Source: an uncultured Agromyces sp.
GTDB lineage: Bacteria > Actinomycetota > Actinomycetes > Actinomycetales > Microbacteriaceae
Length of the DNA stretch: 59,807 nt
Reading direction: 5' to 3'
NCBI GenBank assembly: GCA_913053875.1
Contig: CAJXGN010000018.1
Coordinates: 1 to 59,807, forward strand
Translations under genes and position numbers: made by a program
Part shown: piece by piece, positions 43,412 through 52,865 of the stretch
Layout of the letters: every line of letters begins with the position of its first letter
Numbering within the stretch: position 1 is the first letter of the stretch
Notes under the pieces: generated by a model
What the model was told of the DNA's origin: nothing
What the model saw: only the letters and a program-made list of their open reading frames with translations
Database searches by the model: none

Positions 43412-46056
43412 GGGGCGTCCTCGCCGACTGCGTAGGGGGCGGGCGAAGCGGATGCCCCGGGCAGCTCCGGGTCGCGATCCTCCAGCGCGATCGCGACGGC
43501 GTCGTCGACGGGCATCGCCCGCCCGGCCAGCCGTGCCCGCTCGAGCAGGTCGCCCGCCGCGGTCGCGCGCACGCCGTCGACGATCGGGCGGTGGAAGCTG
43601 AAGGACTGCGCGTTGTACAGGCCGGTGCGTTCGCGCACGACCTCGGATGCCCCGAGCAGCACGCCCGCCCGGGCGATGCGACCGGTCGACGCGGCGACTG
43701 CGAGCTCGCCCTCGAGGCCGTACGCGATGCCCTCGTCGTGGGCGAGCTCGACGGCCAGCGCGAGGCTCCGCGTGAACCGCTCCCCCGCGCCGGCCGGGTC
43801 GCCGACGAGCAGGTCGGCCCAGCCGAGGTGGTGCAGCGCGATCTCCTCGCCGAGCCGGTCGTCCTGCCGACGCGAGACCGTGAGGCTCTCGTCGAAGCGC
43901 GCCATCGCATCGGGCACCTGCTGCCGGAAGATCGCGACCCGTCCGAGCGTCACGAGTGCCATCGCCTCACCCCATCGGTCGCCCGCCTCGCGGAAGCGCT
44001 CGAGGCTCGTGGCGAGCGCCGCGTCCGCCCGCGCCACGTCGGGCTGCGGCGCACTCAGCACGGCGAGCGCCGACGAGATGAGCGCGAGCGCCTCGCCGCT
44101 CGGCTCCCCGACCGCGCGGAACAGCCGCGCGCTCTCGTCGAGGTCGGCGGCGATGTCGCCGGTCGCGTCCTGCCAGAAGCCGATCGCGCGGGTGAAGTAC
44201 AGGGCGATGGCGCGGGTGCGCTCGTCGAGCGTCTCGGCGCGGTCGAGCACCTCGCCCATCCAGTCGCGCACCTCGCCGAGGTGCCCGCCGATCCACCAGT
44301 AGACGAACAGGTCCCAGGTGAGCTCGGCGACCGAGTCCCACCGTCGCTCGTCGAGCAGGAACCGCACGGCGGCGCGGATGTCGCCGGTCGCGTCGGCGAG
44401 CCGCTGCATCCAGTCGAGCTGGGCGTCGCCCTCGAGCTCGAACTCGGCCCGGTCGGCGAGCCGGAGCACCCAGGCGGCGTGGCGTTCGCGGGCACGCCGC
44501 ACCGCGTCGTCGGACTCGGCCGCGAGCAGTTCGTGCGCGTACTCGCGCACCACCACCAGCATGCGGAACGCGGCGTGGTCGGCCCGCTCGCGCTGGTGCA
44601 CGAGGCTGCCGTCGACCAGGGCGCCGAGGTCGTCGAGCACGAGCGCATCGGGCACGTCGTCGGCCATCCACTCGGCTCCCTCGAACGAGAACGGGCCGGC
44701 GAACAGGCCGAGCCGCGCGAGGAGCGCCCGCTGCGGGGCGGTGAGCAGCTGCGTGCTCCAGTCGATCGTCGAGCGCATGGTGCGCTGCCGGGCGGGCAGG
44801 TCGCGGGCGCCGCCGGCGAGCACCGCGAGGCTCCGGTCGAGCCGGTCGAGCAGGTCGGCCGGGGTGAGCAGCCGCACGCGGGCTGCCGCGAGCTCGATCG
44901 CGAGCGGCACGCCGTCGAGGGCGCGGCAGATCGCGATGACCGACGCGGTGTTCTCGTAGGTGAGCTCGAAGTCGGGCTTCACGGCGCGGGCGCGCAGCGT
45001 GAACAGGGCGATCGCCGGGTGATCGGCCGCCTCCAGCGGGTCGTCGGTGTCGGCGTCGGGCACCGCCAGCGGGCCGACCTCGACCGCGTGCTCGCCGCGG
45101 AGGCGCAGCAGGATGCGGCTCGTCGCGAGCAGGGTGACGCGCGATGCCCGCTCGAGCAGCGGCACGAGCACCTCGGCGGCCCCGTCGACCACCTGCTCGA
45201 CGTTGTCGAGCACGAGCAGCAGCCGTCGCTCGCCGAGCGCGACGAGCACCTTCTCGCGGATCGGCCCGTCGCCGGCGTCGCGCACGCCGAGCGCCGCGGC
45301 GAGCGCGGACTCGACGCCCGGGGCATCCGTCGCCGTCGCGAGGTCGACGAACACGACGCCGTCGTCGTACCGCTCCCCCGCCGCTCGGGCCGCGTCGATC
45401 GAGAGCCGGGTCTTGCCGATGCCGCCCGGCCCGGTGAGCGTGACCAGCCGCACGTCGTCGCGCGCCAGCAGCGACGCGACGAGCGCGAGCTCGTCCTCGC
45501 GCCCGATGATCGGGGTGCGGGTCGTCGGCAGTGGTGCGGCGGGCGGCGGCGGGTCGTCGGCACGCACCGAGGCGGCCGCGTGCACGAACCGCTCGGCCAG
45601 CAGGGTCGCGAGGTCGGTGCGCACGAGGTCGCCCAGCTCGTCGGCGTCGTCGAAGTAGACGTACGAGGTGCGGTCGTCGTCCTTCATGTGCGCGAGCATC
45701 TCGGCCAGGCGCGGCTCACGGGTGCTGCTGCGGCGCACGTACATGAGCTTCGGCAGCTCCGGCGGCGCGAGCCGGTACTCGTCCTCGAGCCCGGAGACCT
45801 GCTCGTCGGGGGCGACCCAGCCGTACTGGTCGCCGTAGAGCCCGACGAAGATGTCGCTCTGCCGCAGGTACGCCCGGTAGAGGTCGCGGGGCGGATGCGG
45901 CCGGGCGCCGAGTTCGAACATGACCGGAGCGAGGTGCAGCTGCTCGATCGCCCGGCGGGCAGCGCGGCGCTCGGGCGCGAGTTCCTTCAGGGTGGAGCTC
46001 ACGAACACGCGCAGGCGCTGGTCGGGAGTACGAATCCCGTCTGGTGCCGGGTTCAT
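43408..46056 (-). CDS. DUF4062-STAND (NB-ARC) ATPase with TPR C-terminus
   Basis: Large NLR-like protein of 882 aa. Residues ~15-125: DUF4062, beginning RLRVFVSSTLKELAPERRAA, with SDIFVGLYGDQYGWVAPDEQ near 75. Residues ~180-480: STAND NTPase with P-loop TGPGGIGKTRLS near 207, Walker B LLLVLDNVEQVVD near 277, GxP-type LDGVPLAIELAAARV near 382 and a winged-helix region. Residues ~580-880: alpha-solenoid TPR-like repeats. Such architectures act as ATP-dependent sensors, as regulators and, in related families, in antiviral defence; its trigger is unknown. No DNA-binding domain is visible. The ATG follows CAGACT, a near -10, with a 7-nt spacer (possible leaderless start). Confidence 0.88.
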   Translation of the reverse strand: MNPAPDGIRTPDQRLRVFVSSTLKELAPERRAARRAIEQLHLAPVMFELGARPHPPRDLYRAYLRQSDIFVGLYGDQYGWVAPDEQVSGLEDEYRLAPPELPKLMYVRRSSTREPRLAEMLAHMKDDDRTSYVYFDDADELGDLVRTDLATLLAERFVHAAASVRADDPPPPAAPLPTTRTPIIGREDELALVASLLARDDVRLVTLTGPGGIGKTRLSIDAARAAGERYDDGVVFVDLATATDAPGVESALAAALGVRDAGDGPIREKVLVALGERRLLLVLDNVEQVVDGAAEVLVPLLERASRVTLLATSRILLRLRGEHAVEVGPLAVPDADTDDPLEAADHPAIALFTLRARAVKPDFELTYENTASVIAICRALDGVPLAIELAAARVRLLTPADLLDRLDRSLAVLAGGARDLPARQRTMRSTIDWSTQLLTAPQRALLARLGLFAGPFSFEGAEWMADDVPDALVLDDLGALVDGSLVHQRERADHAAFRMLVVVREYAHELLAAESDDAVRRARERHAAWVLRLADRAEFELEGDAQLDWMQRLADATGDIRAAVRFLLDERRWDSVAELTWDLFVYWWIGGHLGEVRDWMGEVLDRAETLDERTRAIALYFTRAIGFWQDATGDIAADLDESARLFRAVGEPSGEALALISSALAVLSAPQPDVARADAALATSLERFREAGDRWGEAMALVTLGRVAIFRQQVPDAMARFDESLTVSRRQDDRLGEEIALHHLGWADLLVGDPAGAGERFTRSLALAVELAHDEGIAYGLEGELAVAASTGRIARAGVLLGASEVVRERTGLYNAQSFSFHRPIVDGVRATAAGDLLERARLAGRAMPVDDAVAIALEDRDPELPGASASPAPYAVGEDAP

Positions 46057-46151
46057 GCCACCGAGTCTGGCGGGGGTCGCGGCGGCATGTCCAGTGCGGA
46101 GGCGAGCCAATCTCAGGGAATCGGCCCTGTCGCTGCGGGGATCCGCGGCGA

Positions 46152-46157
46152 TACACT
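46152..46157 (+). promoter_or_regulatory. -10 box (TACACT), leaderless start of the flavoprotein gene
   Basis: TACACT ends 7 nt before ATG 46165 with no ribosome-binding site between. Confidence 0.55.
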
Positions 46158-46164
46158 CCCCGGC

Positions 46165-47880
46165 ATGACGACCCCGGGCACCACGCCCGTTCCCGTCCTG
46201 CTCGTCGCGGCGGCCCCCGCGACACTCGGCGTCGTGTGCGACGAGCTGGCCCGCCGCTACTCGTCCGACTACCGCGTCGAACCGGTCGCGGTCGACGACG
46301 CGGCCGCCCGCATCGCCGAACTGCGCGACGCGGGAGACGACCTCGCGCTCGTGCTCGCCGACGACCCGCGGCACGCCGAGGACGGCAGCACCGTCTTCAC
46401 GATCGCGAAGGAGGCCTTCCCCGACGTGCGCCGCGGGCTGCTGATGCGGTGGGGCGGATGGGCCGACCCCGCGACCGCCGCCCAGGTGCGGCACCTGCTC
46501 GCGGGCGTGCAGATCGACACCTACGTGGTGGTGCCCCGGCACAGCCCCGACGAGCGGTTCCATCGTACGATCGCCGAGTTCCTCGAGGAGTTCGCGCGCG
46601 GCGCGGACGCGCGGCATCCGGGCTTCACCGTGATCGGCGACGACGCGCAGCCCCGCACGCACGTGCTGGGGAACCTGCTGCTGCGCGGCGGCGTGCACCA
46701 CGACCGGCTCGCGCCCGACCATCCCGACGCGGCGAAGCTGCTCGACGACTCCGACGTCGCGTACTCGGGCGTGCCGCTCGTGCGCACGGCAGACGGGCGC
46801 GTGCTCGTCGACCCGAGCGACGCCGAGCTGGCGGCCGCGCACGGGCTCGAGACGACCCTGCCCGACCGGGTCGTCGACGTCGCGATCGTGGGCGCCGGCC
46901 CCGCCGGCCTCGCCGCGGCCGTGTACGCCTCCTCCGAGGGGCTCGACACCCTCGTGCTCGAGGGCGAGTCGGTGGGCGGGCAGGCGGGGTCGAGTTCGCT
47001 CATCCGCAACTACCTCGGGTTCCCGCGCGGCGTCGCGGGTTCCGACCTCGCCCAGCGCGCGTACCAGCAGGCGTGGATGTTCGGCGCCCGGTTCGCGCAC
47101 GCCCGGCCGGTGACGGGGCTCGACACGAGCGACCCGCGCCGGTTCGCGCTGACGGTCGATGCCGGCCCGGGGGCGGAGCCGGGAGTCGTGCACGCGCGCT
47201 CGGTGATCCTCGCGACGGGCGTCTCGTACCGTCGCCTGGCGGTGCGGTCGCTCGAACCGTTCATCGGCGCGACCGTGTTCTACGGCGTCTCGGCCGCCGA
47301 GGCGCGCGCCCAGACCGGGCGGGACGTGCTGATCGTCGGCGGCGGCAACTCGGCCGGCCAGGCCGCGCTGCATGTCGCCCGGTACGCCCGGTCGGTGAGC
47401 CTGGTGGTGCGCGGCGCGTCGCTCGCCGACAGCATGTCGCAGTACCTCATCGAGCAGCTCGCCGCGGTGGGCGTGGTGATCCGCACCGAGTCGCGCATCG
47501 CCGCGGCGCACCCCGACGACGAGGGGCGGCTCGCGGCGATCGACCTCGAGCACACCGGCTCCGGCGCGCGCACGACCGTGCCGGCAGGCGCGGTGTTCAT
47601 CGCGATCGGCGCCAGGCCCCGCACCGACTGGGTCGGCGACGCGGTGCTGCGCGACCGCTGGGGCTCGATCATCACGGGGCCCGACGTGGTCGCCGAGGGC
47701 GGACGGCGCGTGTGGCCGCACGAGCGGCCGCCGTCGGCCCACGAGGCATCCGTGCCCGGGGTCTTCGCGGTCGGCGACGTGCGACGCGGGTCGATCAAGC
47801 GGGTCGCCTCGGCGGTCGGCGAGGGGTCGGTCACGGTCTCGGCGGTGCACCGGCACCTGGGCGAGTTCGACGCGCCCTGA
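46165..47880 (+). CDS. FAD-dependent oxidoreductase, thioredoxin-reductase-like, with receiver-like N-domain
   Basis: Protein of 571 aa. Residues ~8-140 resemble a response-regulator-type fold (VLLVAAAPATLGVVCDELAR, LALVLADDP). Residues ~235-565 form a thioredoxin-reductase-like flavoprotein: FAD motif IVGAGPAGLAAAVYASSEGL near 241, NADP motif LIVGGGNSAGQAALHVARYA near 389, and the C-terminal FAVGDVRRGSIKRVASAVGE. The redox CxxC of true thioredoxin reductase is absent: the region reads TVFYGVSAAEARAQ. It therefore cannot reduce thioredoxin in the standard way. Divergent from the STAND operon across 108 bp; convergent with the ABC exporter. Confidence 0.88.
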   Translation: MTTPGTTPVPVLLVAAAPATLGVVCDELARRYSSDYRVEPVAVDDAAARIAELRDAGDDLALVLADDPRHAEDGSTVFTIAKEAFPDVRRGLLMRWGGWADPATAAQVRHLLAGVQIDTYVVVPRHSPDERFHRTIAEFLEEFARGADARHPGFTVIGDDAQPRTHVLGNLLLRGGVHHDRLAPDHPDAAKLLDDSDVAYSGVPLVRTADGRVLVDPSDAELAAAHGLETTLPDRVVDVAIVGAGPAGLAAAVYASSEGLDTLVLEGESVGGQAGSSSLIRNYLGFPRGVAGSDLAQRAYQQAWMFGARFAHARPVTGLDTSDPRRFALTVDAGPGAEPGVVHARSVILATGVSYRRLAVRSLEPFIGATVFYGVSAAEARAQTGRDVLIVGGGNSAGQAALHVARYARSVSLVVRGASLADSMSQYLIEQLAAVGVVIRTESRIAAAHPDDEGRLAAIDLEHTGSGARTTVPAGAVFIAIGARPRTDWVGDAVLRDRWGSIITGPDVVAEGGRRVWPHERPPSAHEASVPGVFAVGDVRRGSIKRVASAVGEGSVTVSAVHRHLGEFDAP

Positions 47881-47949
47881 GCGAGACCCGGCCGTGCGGG
47901 CGAGCGGATGCCCGTGAGCCGGCCGCCCACCCGGCGAGCCCCCGGCGGG

Positions 47950-49719
47950 TCAGCGCGACTGCACGCGGTGCAGCTCGGCGTACCGCCCGTCGAGCGCGAG
48001 CAGCTCGTCGTGCGAGCCGACCTCCACGATGCGGCCGCGCTCGAGCACGACGATGCGGTCGGCCGACCGGATCGTCGAGAGCCGGTGGGCGACGACCAGC
48101 GTGGTGCGCCCCTGCATGAGCCGCCCGAGCGCGACCTGGATCTTCGACTCCGACTCGGGGTCGAGCGCGCTCGTGGCCTCGTCGAGCAGCAGCACGCGCG
48201 GGTCGCGCACGAGCGCCCGTGCGATCGAGAGCCGCTGGCGCTGCCCGCCGGAGAGCCTGGCGCCGCGTTCGCCGACGACCGTGTCCCACCCCTGGGGCAG
48301 CATCTCGACGATCTCGAGCGCGTTCGCGTCGCGCAGCGCGGCGAGGATTCGCTCGTCGCCGATGTCGCCGAGCCCGTAGGCGATGTTGTCGCGGATGGTG
48401 CCCTCGAACAGCACCGAGTCCTGCGGCACGACCGAGACCGACTGGCGGTAGGTGCGCAGGTCGAGCTCGTCCATGTCCTGCCCGTCGAGCAGCACGCGGC
48501 CGCCGGTGGGCCGGAGGAAGCCGAGCACGAGGTTCAGCATGGTCGACTTGCCCGACCCCGACGAGCCGACGAAGGCGACGGTCTCCCCGGGGGCGATCGC
48601 GAGGTCGATGTCGGCCAGCGCCGGGGCATCCGCATCGTCGTATCGGAACGAGACGTGATCGAGCTCGACGGCGCCGGTGACGGATGCCACGGGGCGCTTG
48701 CCCTCGTTGCGCTCGAGGTCGGGCTCCTGCAGCACCTCGGCGATCGACCGCACCGACTCGGTGCCGCGGGCGATGATCGGCAGCAGCATGAGCATGTTCG
48801 TCGCGGCGCCGGTGAGCAGCGTGAAGTACGACGACAGGAGCACGACCTCGCCGGCCGAGATCGGCAGCCAGCCGGAGATCGAGATCCACGCTGCGAGCAC
48901 GAGGCAGACCACGCCGAGCAGTTGGAGGCTGACCCATGAGATGGAGCCGAACCGGCCGTTTAGCACGTCGAGCCGGTAGCCCGCGGTGCGCACCCCCTCG
49001 GCGCCGGTCGCGATGCGGCTCACCGCGGTCTGCTCGAGTCCATGCGCGCGAGTGATCGGCAGCAGGGTCGCCATCTCGCCGACGCGAGCGGAGAACCCCT
49101 CGACCTCGCGCCGGAAGTCCTCGTTGCGCTGGAACGAGCGGCGCTTCAGCATTTGGCGCAGCAGCACCGCGAGCGGGATGGTCAGCGCGTACACGGGCAG
49201 GAACGCGGGAACGGTGATGGCCGTCATCGTGAGGGCACCGACGAGCACCATGATCGCCGACAGCAGCGGCTGGCCGACCTGCTGGAGCATGACCTCGATG
49301 TTCTCGGCGTCGCGCACGACCTTGGTCTGCACGACCGCCGAGTTCGAGCGGGAGTGGAAGCCGATCGACAGCGCCTGCAGGCGGGCGGCGAGCGCGTTGC
49401 GCAGGTCGGCGCCGATCGAGCGCACCGAGCTCATGAACAGCCGGATGTAGAGCACGTGGAACGGGTAGTTCTGCAGCAGCAGGACGACCGCCACCGCGGC
49501 CCAGATCGCGAGTGTCGACAGCGGGCCGCCCGCGACCACCACGTCGATGATCGCGGCGGTGATCACGGGCAGGAACCAGAGCGGGGTGTCCTTGATCGCG
49601 AACGCGCCGATCGCGAGGATCACCCGCTTGCGGTGCAGGTCGAGCAGTCGCAGGATGCTGCGGACGGGGCGTTGCCCGTCGACGGCCGCCCCCACTTCGG
49701 AATACGCTTTCTCGGTCAT
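47950..49719 (-). CDS. ABC transporter, fused permease-ATPase (exporter type)
   Basis: Half-transporter of 589 aa, probably a homodimeric exporter. The N-terminal half has six membrane segments (first around VILAIGAFAIKDTPLWFLPV). The ATPase has Walker A GSSGSGKSTMLNL near 385, signature LSGGQRQRLSIARALVRD near 484, Walker B VLLLDEATSALDPES, and H-loop VVAHRLSTIRS. Substrate not determinable. It is divergent from the acetyltransferase gene. Confidence 0.93.
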   Translation of the reverse strand: MTEKAYSEVGAAVDGQRPVRSILRLLDLHRKRVILAIGAFAIKDTPLWFLPVITAAIIDVVVAGGPLSTLAIWAAVAVVLLLQNYPFHVLYIRLFMSSVRSIGADLRNALAARLQALSIGFHSRSNSAVVQTKVVRDAENIEVMLQQVGQPLLSAIMVLVGALTMTAITVPAFLPVYALTIPLAVLLRQMLKRRSFQRNEDFRREVEGFSARVGEMATLLPITRAHGLEQTAVSRIATGAEGVRTAGYRLDVLNGRFGSISWVSLQLLGVVCLVLAAWISISGWLPISAGEVVLLSSYFTLLTGAATNMLMLLPIIARGTESVRSIAEVLQEPDLERNEGKRPVASVTGAVELDHVSFRYDDADAPALADIDLAIAPGETVAFVGSSGSGKSTMLNLVLGFLRPTGGRVLLDGQDMDELDLRTYRQSVSVVPQDSVLFEGTIRDNIAYGLGDIGDERILAALRDANALEIVEMLPQGWDTVVGERGARLSGGQRQRLSIARALVRDPRVLLLDEATSALDPESESKIQVALGRLMQGRTTLVVAHRLSTIRSADRIVVLERGRIVEVGSHDELLALDGRYAELHRVQSR

Positions 49720-49762
49720 CGTCCGACCATCCTCCCACCTCGCCGAACCGGTCGCACGCCCC

Positions 49763-49768
49763 TATCCT
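49763..49768 (+). promoter_or_regulatory. -10 box (TATCCT), leaderless start of the acetyltransferase
   Basis: TATCCT ends 6 nt before GTG 49775. Confidence 0.5.
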
Positions 49769-49774
49769 GAGCAG

Positions 49775-51076
49775 GTGACCGAGCCGTTCCAGACCCTCCC
49801 CGCCGACCCCGCATCGGCCGCCGCGCTCGCCGATCGCGGCCTGCGCTACGCACTGGTCGACACCGCCGATGCCGACGCCTTCGCCCACTGGCTCGGCGCC
49901 GACGAGCGCGGGTTCCACGCCCCGGCACCGACGCCGGACCGCGCCGAGTCGGCGCGCGAGCGCGTCGGCTACCGACGCACCACCGGTGTCTACGACGGTG
50001 CCGCGGCCGAGCCCGAGGTGCCGGTCGCGACCGTGAGCTCCTGGGTCGCGCAGCTCACCGTGCCCGGCGAGCGCACCATGGACGCCTGGGCGATCAGCTC
50101 GGTGACGGTCGCCCCGACGCACCGCCGCCGCGGCATCGCGCGCGCCCTGCTCGAGGGCGAGCTGCGCACCGCCGTCGCGGTGGGCGCGCCCGCCGCGATC
50201 CTCACCGCGAGCGAGGCCACCATCTACGGCCGGTTCGGCTTCGCGCCCGCGGCGCCGGCCACGACCGTCTCGGTCGACCGCCGCCGGGTCGGCTGGGCCG
50301 GTCCCCCGCCCGCCGGCAGCGTGCACTTCCGCTCCCCAGCCGCCATGCGCGACGAGGTCGAGGCGATCGCCCGGCGCGCGCTCCTGCGCACCCCCGGCGA
50401 GGTCGATCGCTGGCCCGGCCTGTGGGACCGGATGCTCGGCCTCACCGACCCGACCAGCGAACGCTCGCGCGGCATCCGCGCGGCGCGGTACGACGATGCC
50501 GACGGGCATCCGCGCGGCTTCGTGGTCTACGCCGTGAAGCGTTCGGAGCCCGACCACGGCACCGTGGTCGTCGACCAGCTGCTCGCCGAGACCGACGAGG
50601 CGTACCGCGCACTCTGGCGATTCGTGCTCGAACACGACTTCGTCGACGAGGTGCGCGCGACGCTGCGCTCGATCGACGAGCCGCTGCGCTGGATGGTCTC
50701 CGACCCGCGCGCGATCACGACGAGCGAGTACGGCGACCACCTGTGGCTGCGCGTGCTCGACGTGCCGGCCACGCTCTCGGCGCGCACCTACTCCGCCGCG
50801 TCGCGCCTCGTGCTCGCGGTCGACGACCCGCTCGGGTACGCGCACGGCACCTGGGTGCTCGAGACGGATGCCTCGGGGCGCGCGTTCGTGCACGCGACCG
50901 ACGAGCCGGCGGGCATCCGCCTCGGCATCGAGGAGCTCGGCGCGATCGCCCTCGGCGCCACCCGCGCGTCGGTGCTCGCATCGGCGGGGCGCCTCGACGG
51001 CGACGCCGGCGCCATCGCAACGGCCGACCGCGTCTTCGCCGCGGACCGCACGCCCCACCTCGGCATCTGGTTCTGA
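49775..51076 (+). CDS. GNAT N-acetyltransferase (Eis-like)
   Basis: Protein of 433 aa with the three-part layout of Eis-like enzymes: an N-terminal GNAT domain with acetyl-CoA loop VTVAPTHRRRGIARALLEGE near residue 110, a second GNAT-like domain (~190-310), and a C-terminal SCP2-like domain. The protein ends in IWF, a C-terminal aromatic carboxylate of the kind used in catalysis by Eis family members. Studied relatives acetylate lysines or aminoglycosides; the substrate here is not known. GTG start supported by the leaderless -10. Confidence 0.88.
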   Translation: MTEPFQTLPADPASAAALADRGLRYALVDTADADAFAHWLGADERGFHAPAPTPDRAESARERVGYRRTTGVYDGAAAEPEVPVATVSSWVAQLTVPGERTMDAWAISSVTVAPTHRRRGIARALLEGELRTAVAVGAPAAILTASEATIYGRFGFAPAAPATTVSVDRRRVGWAGPPPAGSVHFRSPAAMRDEVEAIARRALLRTPGEVDRWPGLWDRMLGLTDPTSERSRGIRAARYDDADGHPRGFVVYAVKRSEPDHGTVVVDQLLAETDEAYRALWRFVLEHDFVDEVRATLRSIDEPLRWMVSDPRAITTSEYGDHLWLRVLDVPATLSARTYSAASRLVLAVDDPLGYAHGTWVLETDASGRAFVHATDEPAGIRLGIEELGAIALGATRASVLASAGRLDGDAGAIATADRVFAADRTPHLGIWF

Positions 51077-51275
51077 CCCACCCCGCCGACCGAGCTCGGC
51101 ATGCCGCCACGCCGGTGCGCGCCCGAGTTCGGTGCTCCCCCTGAACTCTCCGACCGACGCCGGTCCTAACCTGCTGGCATCCGCCGATCGGCGGACACGA
51201 TGCGTTCCCCTTCGACGGCTCCGCGGCCCGGACTCGCACATCGCGACATACCGACGCAGCTTCAGGAGGATCGCC

Positions 51276-52829
51276 ATGCGTCACGCCACCGCCCACTCCC
51301 CGGTGCCGATCACCGTGCCCCGTTCCCGCAGTCACGACGGCCGGTTCGGCCGCATGTTCGGGCAGGGCTTCTCCGTCTGGCAGCCGCCGGGCGCGACCGA
51401 CGCCGAACGGGAGGCCGCCATCTCCGACTTCGCGATCGAGATGTTCGGCGACGACGAGCCGGCCGACAGCGCCACGCCCGTCGGCTACACGTACTTCGGC
51501 CAGTTCATCGACCACGACATCACGTTCGACCCGCAGTCGAGCCTGACGAAGAGCAACGACCCGAACGGGCTGAAGAACTTCCGCTCGCCCCGGTTCGACC
51601 TCGACAGCCTGTACGGGCGCGGTCCGGAGGACCAGCCGTACATGTACGACAAGATCCGCAAGCTCGACGACGGGTTCACGGGGTACCTGGCCACCGGTCG
51701 CGGGGCGAACCCCGACCACCCGGAGCCCGACCTGCCGCGGACCCGCGACGACATCGCGATCATCGGCGACCCGCGCAACGACGAGAACGTCATCGTGTCG
51801 CAGCTGCAGCTCACGTTCATCAAGCTGCACAACGCGATCCTCGACCGGCTGCGGGCGACGCCGAGTGCGGCGCAGAAGACCGGCCGCCAGCTGTTCGAGG
51901 AGGCGCAGCGCTACACCGTGTGGGCGTACCAGTACATGGTCTGGAACGACTTCGTGCGTCGCATCGTGCCGGAGGCGACGTTCCGCAAGGCGCTCGACGT
52001 GGTCGAGGTGCCGGGCACCGGGCGTTCCGAGGTCGTCTACGGGCTGAAGGACGTCTACAACTGGACGGTGAACCCGTTCATGCCGATCGAGTTCGCCGCG
52101 GCGGCGTACCGCTTCGGCCACTCGATGATCCGGGCGCAGTACCTGATCAACATCGAGTTCGGCCTGAGCGACGACACCGACCGGCGACCCATCTTCGCCA
52201 ATGCCGACGACCCGGTCCCGGCGGTTCCGCCCGCCGACCTCGGCGGGTTCAAGATCCTGGCGAAGAACTGCACGATCCAGTGGGACTGGTTCTTCGACTT
52301 CCCGTCGTCGTTCGCCCCGCGGTTCCCGCAGCTGGCGCACAAGATCGACACGCACATGTCGCGCTCGGTCTTCACCATCCCGAACGGGCCGATCCCGAAC
52401 CCGCTCGCCATGCTGAACATCCGTCGCGGCTGGCGCATGGAGCTGCCGCCCGCGAGCGAGGTCGCGACGGCGCTCGGCATCACGCCGATGGAGGGGCTCG
52501 ACCCGATGGAGGAGTCGCTCTGGGTCTACATCCTCAAGGAGGCGGAGACGCTCGAGCAGGGCGAGCGGCTCGGACCGGTCGGCGGCACGATCGTCGCCGC
52601 GGTGTTCTCGGGGCTGCTGCGGGGCGACCCGTACTCGTACGTCCACCGTCACCCGTTGTGGACGCCCGCGCACGCGGTCGTCGACGGTGCACCGATGTTC
52701 GTGCGCCCGAACGGCACCGACCCCGACGCCGAGTGGACCATGGCCGACCTCATCGCGTCGGCCGGGATGCCCATCGACGCCGACGACATCCAGGCGGTGA
52801 TCGGCTCGAACGCGCCGGTGAACGCCTGA
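51276..52829 (+). CDS. Haem peroxidase, animal (peroxidasin/cyclooxygenase) superfamily
   Basis: Protein of 517 aa without a signal peptide. The distal haem His is in YFGQFIDHDITFDPQSS near residue 80, and the proximal His in AYRFGHSMIRAQY near residue 281. Further family strings are LFEEAQRYTVWAYQYMVWND and the LIKLHN-like TFIKLHNAILDRL near 190. It probably oxidises small molecules or halides with peroxide. AGGAGGA at 51264-51270 fits ATG 51276. About 200 bp upstream lacks a gene. Bacterial members are patchily distributed, so horizontal spread is possible, but base composition here is not unusual. Confidence 0.92.
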   Translation: MRHATAHSPVPITVPRSRSHDGRFGRMFGQGFSVWQPPGATDAEREAAISDFAIEMFGDDEPADSATPVGYTYFGQFIDHDITFDPQSSLTKSNDPNGLKNFRSPRFDLDSLYGRGPEDQPYMYDKIRKLDDGFTGYLATGRGANPDHPEPDLPRTRDDIAIIGDPRNDENVIVSQLQLTFIKLHNAILDRLRATPSAAQKTGRQLFEEAQRYTVWAYQYMVWNDFVRRIVPEATFRKALDVVEVPGTGRSEVVYGLKDVYNWTVNPFMPIEFAAAAYRFGHSMIRAQYLINIEFGLSDDTDRRPIFANADDPVPAVPPADLGGFKILAKNCTIQWDWFFDFPSSFAPRFPQLAHKIDTHMSRSVFTIPNGPIPNPLAMLNIRRGWRMELPPASEVATALGITPMEGLDPMEESLWVYILKEAETLEQGERLGPVGGTIVAAVFSGLLRGDPYSYVHRHPLWTPAHAVVDGAPMFVRPNGTDPDAEWTMADLIASAGMPIDADDIQAVIGSNAPVNA

Positions 52830-52865
52830 GCCGGGCCCGCTCGACGGGCACTGCCGACACGACAC

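Noticed and set aside
46021..46050. tRNA T-arm-like stem (minus strand CGGGA TTCGTAC TCCCG) at the start of the STAND gene, a possible tRNA remnant or attachment site
   Set aside because: No acceptor, D or anticodon arm can be built around it, and the encoded RTPDQRLRVFVSST is what I recall from DUF4062 family N-termini, so the match is coincidental.
46165..47880. Calling the flavoprotein trxB
   Set aside because: The redox-active CxxC required for thioredoxin reduction is missing and an extra N-terminal domain is present.
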